Positions 52,769-61,342 are shown, counted from the first letter of the stretch. The stretch is DNA of 64,000 nt from Oscillospiraceae bacterium (GCA_015067495.1 SVMI01000006.1:60313-124312); one strand, 5' to 3'. Made by a program: numbers and translations. The notes: a model not told the origin generated them from the sequence alone.

Positions 52769-53590
52769 CTATGTGGCTTCTTTATATTTTATGCGATATT
52801 CGCTGGGTGTTAGGCCGCATTTTTTCTTAAATACCGCAAGAAAGTTGGAAAGGGAACCAAAGCCTGAGGCGTAGCAAGCCTCGGTGACGGAAAGACCGTT
52901 TGCCAACAGTCCTTTTGCATAGTCGATGCGCAGCGCCGTCAACCGATCAAGGTAGTTTTCTCCCGTCATTTTGCGAAAGCGCTCACTGAAGTAGGTGGGA
53001 CTATAACCGGAGATCGATGCGAGTTTTTCCAGAGTGATCCGCTCCCGGAAATGCAATTCGATATATTCAAGCGCGTTTTTGATCCCGGCCAGCTGATCCT
53101 GATTTCCAGTGCAGGGGGAGGCGTTGGGGTTTTGCGACAGAAAACGGCTCAGCATATATTCCAGCAGCTGGACGACGCAAGGCCCCTGCGACTCGTATTC
53201 ATGAGAAAGTAATTGTGAGGCTTTGATGAAGTGATCGTAACGCTCGTCCTCGAATTTACACAGCTTGGAAAAATTTGCACGATATAATGCGGCACGCATG
53301 TTTTCAGAAAGCAGGGTTTCGTCGAAGGAAATGTTGATCAATTCCACAGGCGAACCCGCTTCAATTTCGTGAAAATCCAACGGTGTCAGAAGATAGGCAT
53401 CTCCCTTACTGAGGGGATAGCGTTCGCCGTTGAAACGGCACGCTCCTGACCCATCGGTAATAATTTCTATCTCAAAATAATCATGCCAGTGAAGAGGGTA
53501 AGCGGAGAATCGATGTCTTTCAACCTGAATATGTCCAGTGCGAATATTGGAAGCTGCTTTCAGACGCAGCAGATCTGTTTTGTTGCGCAT
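52769..53590 (-). CDS. AraC family transcriptional regulator
   Basis: A 273-residue regulator with an N-terminal cupin sugar-sensing domain (about 15-150, with PLHWHDYFEIEII) and two C-terminal helix-turn-helix motifs (about 175-270, with ISGYSPTYFSERFRKMTG and ACYASGFGSLSNFLAVFKKKCG). It is divergent from the GH2 operon and most likely controls it. The ATG at 53590 has GAGGTG at 6 bases. Its stop codon lies at the edge of the sequence shared between the two island left ends. Confidence 0.92.
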   Translation of the reverse strand: MRNKTDLLRLKAASNIRTGHIQVERHRFSAYPLHWHDYFEIEIITDGSGACRFNGERYPLSKGDAYLLTPLDFHEIEAGSPVELINISFDETLLSENMRAALYRANFSKLCKFEDERYDHFIKASQLLSHEYESQGPCVVQLLEYMLSRFLSQNPNASPCTGNQDQLAGIKNALEYIELHFRERITLEKLASISGYSPTYFSERFRKMTGENYLDRLTALRIDYAKGLLANGLSVTEACYASGFGSLSNFLAVFKKKCGLTPSEYRIKYKEAT

Positions 53591-53608
53591 TGCGGTCACC
53601 TCGGTGAT

Positions 53609-53637
53609 ATTATAAACGAGATTCTCGGAAATTACAA
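53609..53637 (-). promoter_or_regulatory. Promoter of the AraC regulator gene
   Basis: On the minus strand TTGTAA and consensus TATAAT are separated by 17 bases, 19 bases before the ATG. Confidence 0.65.
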
Positions 53638-53677
53638 GAAAAACAGAAAAAACCGTTGATTATGTCGGTGATTTCGG

Positions 53678-53707
53678 TTGTGCGTGGTCCTTGTCATCCC
53701 ATATAAT
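53678..53707 (+). promoter_or_regulatory. Promoter of the GH2-ROK-SIS operon
   Basis: TTGTGC and consensus TATAAT are separated by 18 bases, 23 bases before the GH2 start codon. A weak -35 fits activation by the divergent AraC protein. Confidence 0.6.
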
Positions 53708-53729
53708 TTCTTCAAAGGAGATGATTTCT

Positions 53730-55946
53730 ATGAAAACTGTTTCACTGAACGGCACATGGCAGCTGCGCGGTAGATCCCAAGAGGGCGATTTCGGGGAAGA
53801 GCTGTGCATGGAAGCAACGGTACCCGGTTGTGTTCAACTGGATCTTTCCCGTGCAGGGTATTTGCCGGAAGATTTGTACATGGGCGAAAATATTCTTGAA
53901 ACAGAAAAATATGAGACTTGGCAGTGGTGGTATACACGCACCTTTTCTGCGCCTGAAACCAAAGAAAATGTCTATTTAGTATTCGAGGGTGTGGACTGTA
54001 TCGCCCATTATTATCTCAACGGACAAAAGCTGGGCGACAGTGAGAACATGTTCATCTCCCACGAATTTGAGGTGGGCAAATATTTGCAGGAGGGAGAGAA
54101 CAACCTGACTGTACATTTGGAATCGCCTGTGCTGGCAGCTCATGCCTTGGATCAGACCATTGACGGATTTATGGCATGGCACACCGCCAACAATGGCATT
54201 CGCAAGCCGCCTCACAGCTATGGTTGGGACATCATGCCCCGGGCTGTTACCTCCGGTCTGTGGCGTGAAGTAAGGCTGGAAATCCGTGATCCGATCAGTT
54301 TTTCACAGATGTATTTTTGCACGAAGGGAACAAAGTGTGAATTTCTCTATGAATTGTCCTGTAAGTATCAGGATTTAAAGGATCTGGAAATTGTGGTAGA
54401 GGGCAGCTGCGGTGAAAGTCGTTTTCACGCCTCAGGTAAGCCTGCCCGTGGAAAAGCGGACTGGATTCCTGTTACCATCGATAATCCTCAGCTTTGGTGG
54501 CCTTATGGTTATGGAGAGCCGAATATCTATGATGCGACTGTCCGCATTTACTCCAAAGGTGTGCCGGTGCATGAAGCAACAACTCATTTTGGCATCCGGG
54601 ATGTAAAATTGGAACACACAGATATCACCGACGGAGAGAATGGCAAATTCCGTTTTCTCATCAACGGAGTTGAGATCATGTGCAAGGGTTCCAACTGGGT
54701 GCCCATGGATGCATTCCACTGTCGGGATGCAGAGCGTTATGACGCAGCCTTGACTCTGGTGAAGGACATCGGATGCAATATTTTGCGTTGCTGGGGTGGA
54801 AATGTCTATGAGGATCATGCTTTTTTTGACTTTTGTGACCGTAACGGTATTATGGTCTGGCAGGACTTTGCCATGGCCTGTGCGTTATATCCACAGGATG
54901 AGCGGTTCGAAAAGCTGATACGGCAAGAAGTGCAGTCTGTGGTGCGAAAATTGCGCCAGCATCCGTCCATCATTCTGTGGGCAGGAGATAACGAGGTGGA
55001 CATGATCGCAGTGGCTCACGGCTTTAACCCTGCCGGCAACCGCGTTACGCGGGAATTTATTCCGCAAACGATTCACTGCAATGACAAATACCGCCCGTAC
55101 CTGCCCAGCTCTCCCTATGTTTCGGAGGCGGTTTATCGCACCGGTAGTTTGAAAAATCTTCCGGAAGACCACAACTGGGGCGCACGGGATTATTTCAAGA
55201 GTGATTTTTATAAAAATAACTGCGCTCATTTCATCAGTGAGACAGGCTACCACGGCTGTCCGAGTATGGAATCCCTGAAAAAATTCCTGACACCTGATCG
55301 TGTATGGCCCTATCAGGACAATCACCAATGGATTCTCCATTCCAGTGATCAGCTGGGCAATGATGCCCGTGTGATGCTGATGCATAATCAGGTAAAGCAG
55401 TTATTTGGTGCGGTGCCCACAGACCCGGAAAGCTATATTTTTGCTTCACAAGTTTCCCAAGCGGAGGCAAATAAGTATTTCATTGAGCGGATGCGCGTGG
55501 GTCGGCCCAACAAAACCGGTATCATCTGGTGGAATCTGCTGGACGGCTGGCCGCAGATGTCCGATGCGGTGGTGGATTACTACTACACGAAAAAACTGGC
55601 GTATGGCTACATCAAACGCTCTCAGGCACCCTTCAGCATTATTGTCGATGAGATTGCCGACTGGAATACCAAGCTCTTTGCCTGCAATGACACCCTGCAG
55701 CTGAAGTCCGGCCGGGTTACGGTGATGGATGGGCAGACAAAAGAGGTCGTCTTTGAAAGTGATTTTACTGCTTCGGCCAACAGCTCTGCCTGTATCGGTC
55801 AAATCCCCGTGTTCTATTCTGAGCATAAAATGCTGTTGATCCAATGGGTCGCGGATGGGCAGAGCGGTTTTAACCACTATCTTTGCGGCTATCCGCCCTT
55901 TGACCTTTCATGGTATCAAAAAATGGCAGAGGAGTTTGGTCTTTGA
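53730..55946 (+). CDS. Glycoside hydrolase family 2, beta-mannosidase-like
   Basis: A 738-residue cytoplasmic enzyme (no signal peptide). It has the N-terminal sugar-binding jelly roll (about 1-165), an Ig-like domain, and the TIM barrel with the acid/base Glu in WAGDNEVD (about residue 430) and the nucleophile Glu in HFISETGYHG (about 505). The GSNWVPMDAF and RCWGGNVYEDHAFFD segments are typical of beta-mannosidases. It probably removes mannose from imported oligosaccharides. The ATG at 53730 has AAAGGAG at 9 bases; ATG 53721 is too close to it. The ROK gene starts one base after the stop. Confidence 0.87.
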   Translation: MKTVSLNGTWQLRGRSQEGDFGEELCMEATVPGCVQLDLSRAGYLPEDLYMGENILETEKYETWQWWYTRTFSAPETKENVYLVFEGVDCIAHYYLNGQKLGDSENMFISHEFEVGKYLQEGENNLTVHLESPVLAAHALDQTIDGFMAWHTANNGIRKPPHSYGWDIMPRAVTSGLWREVRLEIRDPISFSQMYFCTKGTKCEFLYELSCKYQDLKDLEIVVEGSCGESRFHASGKPARGKADWIPVTIDNPQLWWPYGYGEPNIYDATVRIYSKGVPVHEATTHFGIRDVKLEHTDITDGENGKFRFLINGVEIMCKGSNWVPMDAFHCRDAERYDAALTLVKDIGCNILRCWGGNVYEDHAFFDFCDRNGIMVWQDFAMACALYPQDERFEKLIRQEVQSVVRKLRQHPSIILWAGDNEVDMIAVAHGFNPAGNRVTREFIPQTIHCNDKYRPYLPSSPYVSEAVYRTGSLKNLPEDHNWGARDYFKSDFYKNNCAHFISETGYHGCPSMESLKKFLTPDRVWPYQDNHQWILHSSDQLGNDARVMLMHNQVKQLFGAVPTDPESYIFASQVSQAEANKYFIERMRVGRPNKTGIIWWNLLDGWPQMSDAVVDYYYTKKLAYGYIKRSQAPFSIIVDEIADWNTKLFACNDTLQLKSGRVTVMDGQTKEVVFESDFTASANSSACIGQIPVFYSEHKMLLIQWVADGQSGFNHYLCGYPPFDLSWYQKMAEEFGL

Positions 55947-55947
55947 T

Positions 55948-56895
55948 ATGTATTTGTTGGGTTTTGACATTGGCGGCACAAAATGCGCCGTTGTGACAGC
56001 CATGTGGGATGGCGAGAATATTTCGATTCTCAAAAAAGAAAAATGTGCCACAGATCTTACAGTATCCCCGGAACGGATGATCGAAAAGTTGATAGCAATG
56101 GCAGACGGAATTTTGGAAAAAAGTCCCGATGCTATTGGCATATCCTGCGGCGGTCCGTTGGATTCTGCCCGTGGCATCCTCTTGGGTCCGCCGAATCTTC
56201 CCGGATGGAATCATGTGCAAATCGTCAGCATCCTGCAGGCGCATTACCATGTGCCGGTCAAGCTGCAAAATGATGCCAATGCCTGCGCAGTTGCAGAATG
56301 GAAATTCGGAGCGGGGCAGGGCTGTCGAAATATGGTTTTTATGACCTTTGGTACCGGTCTTGGGGCAGGACTGATTCTCAACGGCGCCCTGTACAGCGGC
56401 ACAAGTGACAACGCAGGAGAGTTGGGGCACATCCGTCTATCTGACCTCGGACCTGTTGGCTTTGGAAAAGCCGGTTCTTTTGAGGGGTTCTGCAGCGGAA
56501 ATGGAATTGCACAGCTGGGCTATTTCAAGGCATTGGAAAAAATGCAGCAGGGCGAGTATCCTCTGTATTGCAAAAAAGGGGACACAATTTCAACTATCAC
56601 TGCAAAATCCATTGCAGGTGCAGCCCGGTTGGGGGATGAAACTGCCATTGATGTTTACAGAACCTGCGGCGCATATTTGGGAAAGGGTTTGGCTGTGATT
56701 ATCGATCTTCTGAACCCTGAAAAGATCGTCATCGGCAGCATTTTTGCCAGAAGTCGGGATTTGCTGTGGGAATCTACTGCGGCAGTGATCCAAAAAGAAG
56801 CCTTACCTCAGTCGTCCTGCTGTTGTGAGATCGTTTCTGCGGCTTTAGGAGAAGAAATCGGAGACTATGCTGCCATTGCGGTTGCACTTTCGTGA
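55948..56895 (+). CDS. ROK family sugar kinase
   Basis: A 315-residue sugar kinase with the phosphate-binding LGFDIGGTKCAV at the N-terminus (about residues 3-15) and the catalytic Asp in LQNDANACAVAEW (about 107). The zinc-binding Cys cluster that ROK kinases carry after the GHxx motif is not present: the corresponding segment GELGHIRLSDLGPVGFGKAG has no Cys. The specific sugar is unknown; mannose or a related hexosamine fits the operon. One base separates it from the GH2 gene, and 9 bases from the SIS gene. Confidence 0.87.
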   Translation: MYLLGFDIGGTKCAVVTAMWDGENISILKKEKCATDLTVSPERMIEKLIAMADGILEKSPDAIGISCGGPLDSARGILLGPPNLPGWNHVQIVSILQAHYHVPVKLQNDANACAVAEWKFGAGQGCRNMVFMTFGTGLGAGLILNGALYSGTSDNAGELGHIRLSDLGPVGFGKAGSFEGFCSGNGIAQLGYFKALEKMQQGEYPLYCKKGDTISTITAKSIAGAARLGDETAIDVYRTCGAYLGKGLAVIIDLLNPEKIVIGSIFARSRDLLWESTAAVIQKEALPQSSCCCEIVSAALGEEIGDYAAIAVALS

Positions 56896-56904
56896 GGTGG
56901 TTGT

Positions 56905-57531
56905 ATGCTGAATTTATTGCTGGAACGATATCCGCAGCTGACGGAATGCGCCGATACGCTGTCTGCAGCTTTGACTGCGCTGATTGATTGTTACCAAAAA
57001 GGCGGCAAGCTCCTGCTTTGCGGAAACGGTGGCAGTTGTGCCGATTGCGATCACATTGTGGGCGAGCTGATGAAGGGCTTTTTGAAAAAGCGCCCTTTGA
57101 GTGGTGAGCAAAAAGCGGAAATGATGAAGAACTCTCCGCTTTTGGAGAAAACTCTTCTAAACAAACTGCAAAATGGCTTGCCTGCGATTGCGTTGCCTTC
57201 CATAGCGGGACTTAACAGTGCCTTCTGCAATGATGTTGATCCGGAACTGGTCTATGCACAATCCGTGATGGCGATGGGGAATAAAGGGGATGTTTTGTTC
57301 ACGATCAGCACCTCCGGAAATGCGAAAAATGTGATTGCAGCAGCCAAAGTAGCAAAAGGACTGGGCCTTACGGTCATCGGCCTGACTGGCAATGACGGCG
57401 GAACGCTTGCCGGTGTCGCGGATATCTGCATCCGTGTACCGGAAACGGAAACCTATAAAGCCCAGGAGCTGCATCTTCCGGTTTATCATTATCTTTGCGC
57501 AACAGTTGAAGATGCATTTTTTGATAAATAA
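56905..57531 (+). CDS. SIS-domain sugar phosphate isomerase (GmhA-like)
   Basis: A 208-residue protein with the SIS fold: LLLCGNGGSCADCDHIVGEL (about residues 37-56) is the sugar-phosphate loop, and FTISTSGNAKNVIAAAK (about 134-150) the second conserved Ser/Thr loop. The closest family is phosphoheptose isomerase GmhA and its relatives. In this operon it would isomerise the phosphorylated product of the ROK kinase; the substrate is inferred. GAGGTGG lies 4 bases before the ATG. Confidence 0.82.
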   Translation: MLNLLLERYPQLTECADTLSAALTALIDCYQKGGKLLLCGNGGSCADCDHIVGELMKGFLKKRPLSGEQKAEMMKNSPLLEKTLLNKLQNGLPAIALPSIAGLNSAFCNDVDPELVYAQSVMAMGNKGDVLFTISTSGNAKNVIAAAKVAKGLGLTVIGLTGNDGGTLAGVADICIRVPETETYKAQELHLPVYHYLCATVEDAFFDK

Positions 57532-57589
57532 GCATAGCGAATTGTCTGATGCGGACAAGCCGCTTATGTCACAAGACGACAGGAAGCCC

Positions 57590-57656
57590 GTTTTGAGGGC
57601 AGGGAAGGCGCGGCTTTTGATCGATATGTTCGATAGGACAGGGGACGTGAGAAGCC
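57590..57656 (+). repeat. Right-end module, copy 2
   Basis: Counterpart of 52591-52657 placed in the same position, directly before an att-type repeat, at the right end of island 2. Confidence 0.7.
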
Positions 57657-57679
57657 TTCAAGTCCCGCCTCGCCCACCA
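57657..57679 (+). repeat. Right att-type repeat (tRNA-Leu 3' end)
   Basis: Third copy of the 23-base tRNA-Leu 3' end. What follows is ordinary chromosome without the left-end tail, so this is probably the outer right boundary. Confidence 0.85.
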
Positions 57680-57681
57680 AA

Positions 57682-57707
57682 GAGACGATCGAAAGATCGT
57701 CTCTTTT
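57682..57707 (+). terminator. Duplicated tRNA terminator at the right att repeat
   Basis: Stem GAGACGATC with GATCGTCTC, loop GAAA, then TTTTCCTTT; same as at 52683 apart from the T run. Confidence 0.8.
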
Positions 57708-57742
57708 CCTTTGGGTATAGGTGCCGATTATAGAAATTTATC

Positions 57743-57770
57743 TTGCGTTATCCTTTTTGGGTGGTATAAT
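57743..57770 (+). promoter_or_regulatory. Promoter of the cohesin/cadherin-like protein gene
   Basis: TTGCGT and consensus TATAAT are separated by 16 bases, about 100 bases before the start codon. Confidence 0.65.
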
Positions 57771-57869
57771 GTACAGTATAATTTTCTGTGGTCTGCTTTT
57801 ATAAAGCTGTAAGCGGATTTGCATACAGCTGTGTTACCTGTCATCATCCATGACTAAGGAGGAAGAAAG

Positions 57870-59135
57870 ATGAAAAGAATTGTTTGCGTGTTTTTAGCAT
57901 TGATGCTCTGCGTCAGCGCATTCGCGGTAACTGCCTTTGCGGCATCTGCCGGCGGTACGCTGACAGGTCCCGGCACAGTCCGGGCAGGGGATACCATCAC
58001 CCTGACCTTCAACCTGAACGGCAGCGGTATTTTCGGCGTATCCGGCGTGCTGTCCTACGACGCATCTCAGCTGGAGCTGAAGAGTACCTCCCAGAAGATC
58101 GGAAACGGTTGGGCAGTTGAATTTAACGGCAATAATTTTGCCGTCTACGACAACAATCTTGCCAATCCGATCAACAAAAATACCGCACTGTTTACTGTGA
58201 TCTTCAAGGTCAAAGCTTCCGTTGCCACCGGCGCGGCTGTTAAGGTCTCCTGCAATGAGGTCACTGCATCGGACGGCAGCGCGGACATCAATGTGGGTAC
58301 GGTTACATACTCTGCGACCATCGCACCGCCTATGTCCTCGGATAACACCCTCAAGAGCCTGACGGTCAGCAATGCAACCATTTCTCCTGCCTTCAGCGCA
58401 GGCACGACCAGCTATACCGCGGAAGTGCCCTTTGAGGTGAGCAAGCTGGATGTGAAGGCAGCTGCCAACGACAGCAAGGCAAAGGTCAGCATTGATTCTC
58501 CCAACCTGACTCCCAACGGCACGACCAATGTGACGGTCACCGTTACAGCGGAGAACGGCAGCAAGAAGACCTACACCATTGCTGTCAAGCGTGCGCAGGA
58601 TCCCAACTATGTTGCAAGCAGCAACAATGATCTCGCCGGTATTTCCGTTGACGGCTTCCTGCTTTCTCCCGTGTTTAGTGCAAACCAGACCGAATACGTG
58701 ATCTGGCTGCCTTATGAAACGGAGCGTGTGCAGGTGAGCGGCGTCGCTGCTGACAGCAAGGGCAGCGTCAGAGTCGAAGGCGGCGACAACCTGATCGCCG
58801 GCGCAGACAACGAGATCAAGGTCATCTGCATCGCGGAAGATGGCACGGAGAAGGTCTATACCGTTATCGCAAAGCGCGCCCCTGCCCACGACGGCAGCAC
58901 CGAGCCGACCGAGCCTCCCACAGAAGCAACAGAACCGACTGATCCCTCGAAAGAGCCTACCTCCGAGCCTGCAACAGAGCCTTCTGTTGCTCCGACCGAA
59001 CCCCAACAGCCTGATGAGCAGGGAAGTGGTAACGGCGGAATCCAGACTTGGGTCGTACTGGCCGTCGGCATTGCTTGCCTTGCCGCAGGAATTGGAGCAG
59101 GTGTTCTGATCGGCAGAAAGTCCGGCAAAAAGTAA
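57870..59135 (+). CDS. Surface protein with cohesin-like and cadherin-like domains
   Basis: A 421-residue exported protein. It has a signal peptide (1-25, cut after AFAA), a cohesin-like domain (about 28-150, with GSGIFGVSGVLSYDASQLEL), two cadherin-like beta-sandwich repeats (about 157-245 and 252-340; each begins with L..L.V or L.GISV and ends YTI or YTV..KRA), a Pro/Thr/Glu linker (about 345-385) and a C-terminal membrane helix with a Lys-rich tail. It probably displays binding modules on the cell surface. The ligand is unknown. GGAGG precedes the ATG. Confidence 0.85.
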   Translation: MKRIVCVFLALMLCVSAFAVTAFAASAGGTLTGPGTVRAGDTITLTFNLNGSGIFGVSGVLSYDASQLELKSTSQKIGNGWAVEFNGNNFAVYDNNLANPINKNTALFTVIFKVKASVATGAAVKVSCNEVTASDGSADINVGTVTYSATIAPPMSSDNTLKSLTVSNATISPAFSAGTTSYTAEVPFEVSKLDVKAAANDSKAKVSIDSPNLTPNGTTNVTVTVTAENGSKKTYTIAVKRAQDPNYVASSNNDLAGISVDGFLLSPVFSANQTEYVIWLPYETERVQVSGVAADSKGSVRVEGGDNLIAGADNEIKVICIAEDGTEKVYTVIAKRAPAHDGSTEPTEPPTEATEPTDPSKEPTSEPATEPSVAPTEPQQPDEQGSGNGGIQTWVVLAVGIACLAAGIGAGVLIGRKSGKK

Positions 59136-59154
59136 ACCCTTAAACATTGCATCA

Positions 59155-59186
59155 ACAGCCTGATGGGTGAACCGTCAGGCTGTTTT
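59155..59186 (+). terminator. Terminator after the cohesin-like gene
   Basis: A 9-bp stem (ACAGCCTGA with TCAGGCTGT, loop of 11) followed by TTTGCC. Confidence 0.7.
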
Positions 59187-59216
59187 GCCATTATGTGTCG
59201 AATTTTCAAATATGTG

Positions 59217-59245
59217 TTGCAATCAACAAAGATGTATGATAGATT
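59217..59245 (+). promoter_or_regulatory. Promoter-like motif before the first endonuclease I gene
   Basis: TTGCAA and TAGATT with 17 bases between, 56 bases before the start. The same TTGCAATC ... TGATAG arrangement precedes the second paralogue. Confidence 0.5.
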
Positions 59246-59300
59246 AGTTAGAGTGTTTGTAAACAATATGCCAAAATACAGAAATAAGGAGTATCGTTTT

Positions 59301-61325
59301 ATGAAGAAAACAATCAAGCGCAGTCTGGCACTGCTGATGGCTCTGTTCATCTGCATCGGACTTCTGCCCACTGTTCAGATTGCCGCAGCCAACGAAACTG
59401 TTGATTATGTTACAGGCTCCAATGGTTATATCTACAACTGGGGTACGCGTGAGGAAGATGCAACCTTCCTGTCTCCCAACGCGAAGGCATTTTACAGCGG
59501 CAATAATACATATGACAAGTTGTCTTCATACACCGGCGGCACCGGCACGTCTGATGCTCCCAACAGCCAGCTGTACAAACAGCTGAAGAATCTGATGGTC
59601 AGCAATCATAAGTATCAGACGACCTATGATGCAACCAGAAGCATGTATCAGTACACCGACTGTGAGAACAGCGGCAAGACCAGCAAGAAGATCTCCTGCT
59701 TCTATACCGGCAAGGAAATCGGCCCTTCTTGGGACGGCGGTAAAACCTGGAATCGTGAGCATACATGGCCTAACAGCAAGGGCTTGGGCGGCAATGATGA
59801 AAATGACATCATGATGCTTCGTCCCACCGATTCCAGAACCAATTCTTCCCGTGGCAATAAAGCTTACGGCGAAGGCTCCGGCTTTTACGATCCCAACAGC
59901 GCATCCAATGGCACTCTGGATCTGCGCGGTGACGTTGCCCGTATCTTCCTGTATGTCTACGTCCGCTGGGGCAATGTCAACGGCAACGGTCAGTATACCG
60001 CATGGGGTTCCAGCGGCGTTATCCAGAGCCTTGACATCCTGCTGAAGTGGATGAAGGAAGATCCCGTTGACACATGGGAGCTGGGACGTAATGACTCCGT
60101 CCAATCCATTACCGGCACTCGTAATGTTTTCGTCGACTATCCCGAATTTGCGTTCCTGCTGTTCGGCAAGGATATCCCTGCCAACATGACGACTCCCTCC
60201 GGCGAGGCGAAGAACGCTGTTTCCTGCAGCCATAACTATGTTGCCGGCAATGTCGTTGGCGCTACCTGCACCGCAGGCGGTTACACACCTTATACCTGTT
60301 CTTTGTGTGGCGACAGCTATCAGGGCAACATCACCAACCAGCTGGGTCACAATTACGTCAATGATACCTGCACCCGCTGCAATGCTAAGAAGGCTGCACT
60401 TCCCGGCAACGGTGATAAGGTCGTGATCTATGCGCCTGCACACGATATGGCACTGTCCGCGACCAAGATCTCTGAGTACTACAACAAGGGTGTTGATGTT
60501 TCCGGCGGTTTTGGCTCTGTGACTGCCAATGAGATCTGGGTGGTCACCGTCAACGCCGACGGTTCTTACAGCTTTGTTTCCGAAAGCGGCAAGAAGCTGG
60601 CACTTGCGGGTGACTATAACTCTCTGAATGATACTGGTGCGAACGATGACTGGACTATCACCCCGAAGAGCGGTGCTGACGGCATTTTCTACATTAAGAA
60701 TGTCGCCCGCGGCAATTACCTTGAGTGGTACGCATCCAAGAATAACTGGAGCACCTATGTGACCTCTGATCTGAGCGATCTGTTTGAGATCAGCTTCCAC
60801 GTTGTCAAGAGCAACAATCAGGTGTGCAGCCACACCAACACCCGCATTGAGGGTGCATCCGCTGCAACCTGCACCGGTCACGGTCACACCGGAAGGACAG
60901 TTTGCACTGCCTGCGGCGTTACTGTGAATGCCGGCAGTGTGATCAATGCGACAGGTCACAATTATGTAAATGCAAAGTGTACCGTCTGTGGTGCTGCTCA
61001 GCCCGGCGTTGAGCAGACAGAACCCACCAATCCCACCAATCCCACCGATCCGAGTGAAGCTCCTACCGAAACTCCCACTGAAACGCCTACCGAGACACCC
61101 ACAGAAACTCCTACCGAGACACCTACTGAAACTCCTACAGAAACGCCTTCCGAGCCTACCGTTGAGTCTCCCTGCGATCCTCCCGTTAAGGTCCCTGCTA
61201 TTGATCCTGACAAGGACCCCAATAACAGCACTGTGATCATTTTGATCGTTGTTGGTGTGATTGTCGTTGCGGGTGTTGCTGTGGCAGTCACTCTGGTTCT
61301 CAAGAAGAAGCGCAAGGCTGAATAA
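59301..61325 (+). CDS. Secreted endonuclease I family nuclease, membrane-anchored
   Basis: A 674-residue exported protein. After a signal peptide (1-33) comes the endonuclease I domain (about 35-300) with the His-Me type motifs WNREHTWPNSKG (about 150-161) and the following MMLRPTDSRTNSSRGN; these enzymes cut DNA without much sequence preference. Residues about 310-370 and 505-570 hold small Cys-rich repeats (HNYVNDTCTRC type); between is an extra beta domain. A long Pro/Thr/Glu repeat (about 573-620) and a C-terminal membrane helix with Lys/Arg tail follow. Likely to use environmental DNA as nutrient or in biofilms. AAGGAG lies upstream. Confidence 0.88.
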   Translation: MKKTIKRSLALLMALFICIGLLPTVQIAAANETVDYVTGSNGYIYNWGTREEDATFLSPNAKAFYSGNNTYDKLSSYTGGTGTSDAPNSQLYKQLKNLMVSNHKYQTTYDATRSMYQYTDCENSGKTSKKISCFYTGKEIGPSWDGGKTWNREHTWPNSKGLGGNDENDIMMLRPTDSRTNSSRGNKAYGEGSGFYDPNSASNGTLDLRGDVARIFLYVYVRWGNVNGNGQYTAWGSSGVIQSLDILLKWMKEDPVDTWELGRNDSVQSITGTRNVFVDYPEFAFLLFGKDIPANMTTPSGEAKNAVSCSHNYVAGNVVGATCTAGGYTPYTCSLCGDSYQGNITNQLGHNYVNDTCTRCNAKKAALPGNGDKVVIYAPAHDMALSATKISEYYNKGVDVSGGFGSVTANEIWVVTVNADGSYSFVSESGKKLALAGDYNSLNDTGANDDWTITPKSGADGIFYIKNVARGNYLEWYASKNNWSTYVTSDLSDLFEISFHVVKSNNQVCSHTNTRIEGASAATCTGHGHTGRTVCTACGVTVNAGSVINATGHNYVNAKCTVCGAAQPGVEQTEPTNPTNPTDPSEAPTETPTETPTETPTETPTETPTETPTETPSEPTVESPCDPPVKVPAIDPDKDPNNSTVIILIVVGVIVVAGVAVAVTLVLKKKRKAE

Positions 61326-61342
61326 TCAATCGTATTTCTTTC

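Larger units (their letters stand above)
52681..57679. mobile_element. Genomic island 2: mannoside-type sugar cassette
   Basis: About 5 kb between two copies of the tRNA-Leu 3' end. It contains an AraC regulator (minus) and, divergently, a GH2 enzyme, a ROK kinase and an SIS-domain protein. No mobility gene is intact; the short KSLESKGFSRF-type tail at 52730-52765 next to the left repeat is all that suggests one. Confidence 0.6.
57532..57869. other. Right boundary of island 2
   Basis: This 338-base gap contains the second right-end module (57590-57656), the third tRNA 3' copy (57657-57679), a terminator (57682-57707) and the promoter (57743-57770) and about 90-base leader of the next gene. 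No protein gene is supported. Confidence 0.8.

Noticed and set aside
52528..52830. A 100-codon open frame starting on the hsdR stop codon
   Set aside because: It reads through the tRNA 3' copy and a terminator hairpin, and its second half overlaps the AraC gene on the other strand. The repeated part is reported as a DNA module instead.
57894..59147. A 417-codon minus-strand frame opposite the cohesin-like gene
   Set aside because: Antisense shadow of a codon-biased gene; no start signal or recognisable domain.
59526..60959. A 477-codon minus-strand frame opposite the first endonuclease gene
   Set aside because: Antisense shadow; the plus-strand protein has a signal peptide and catalytic motifs.
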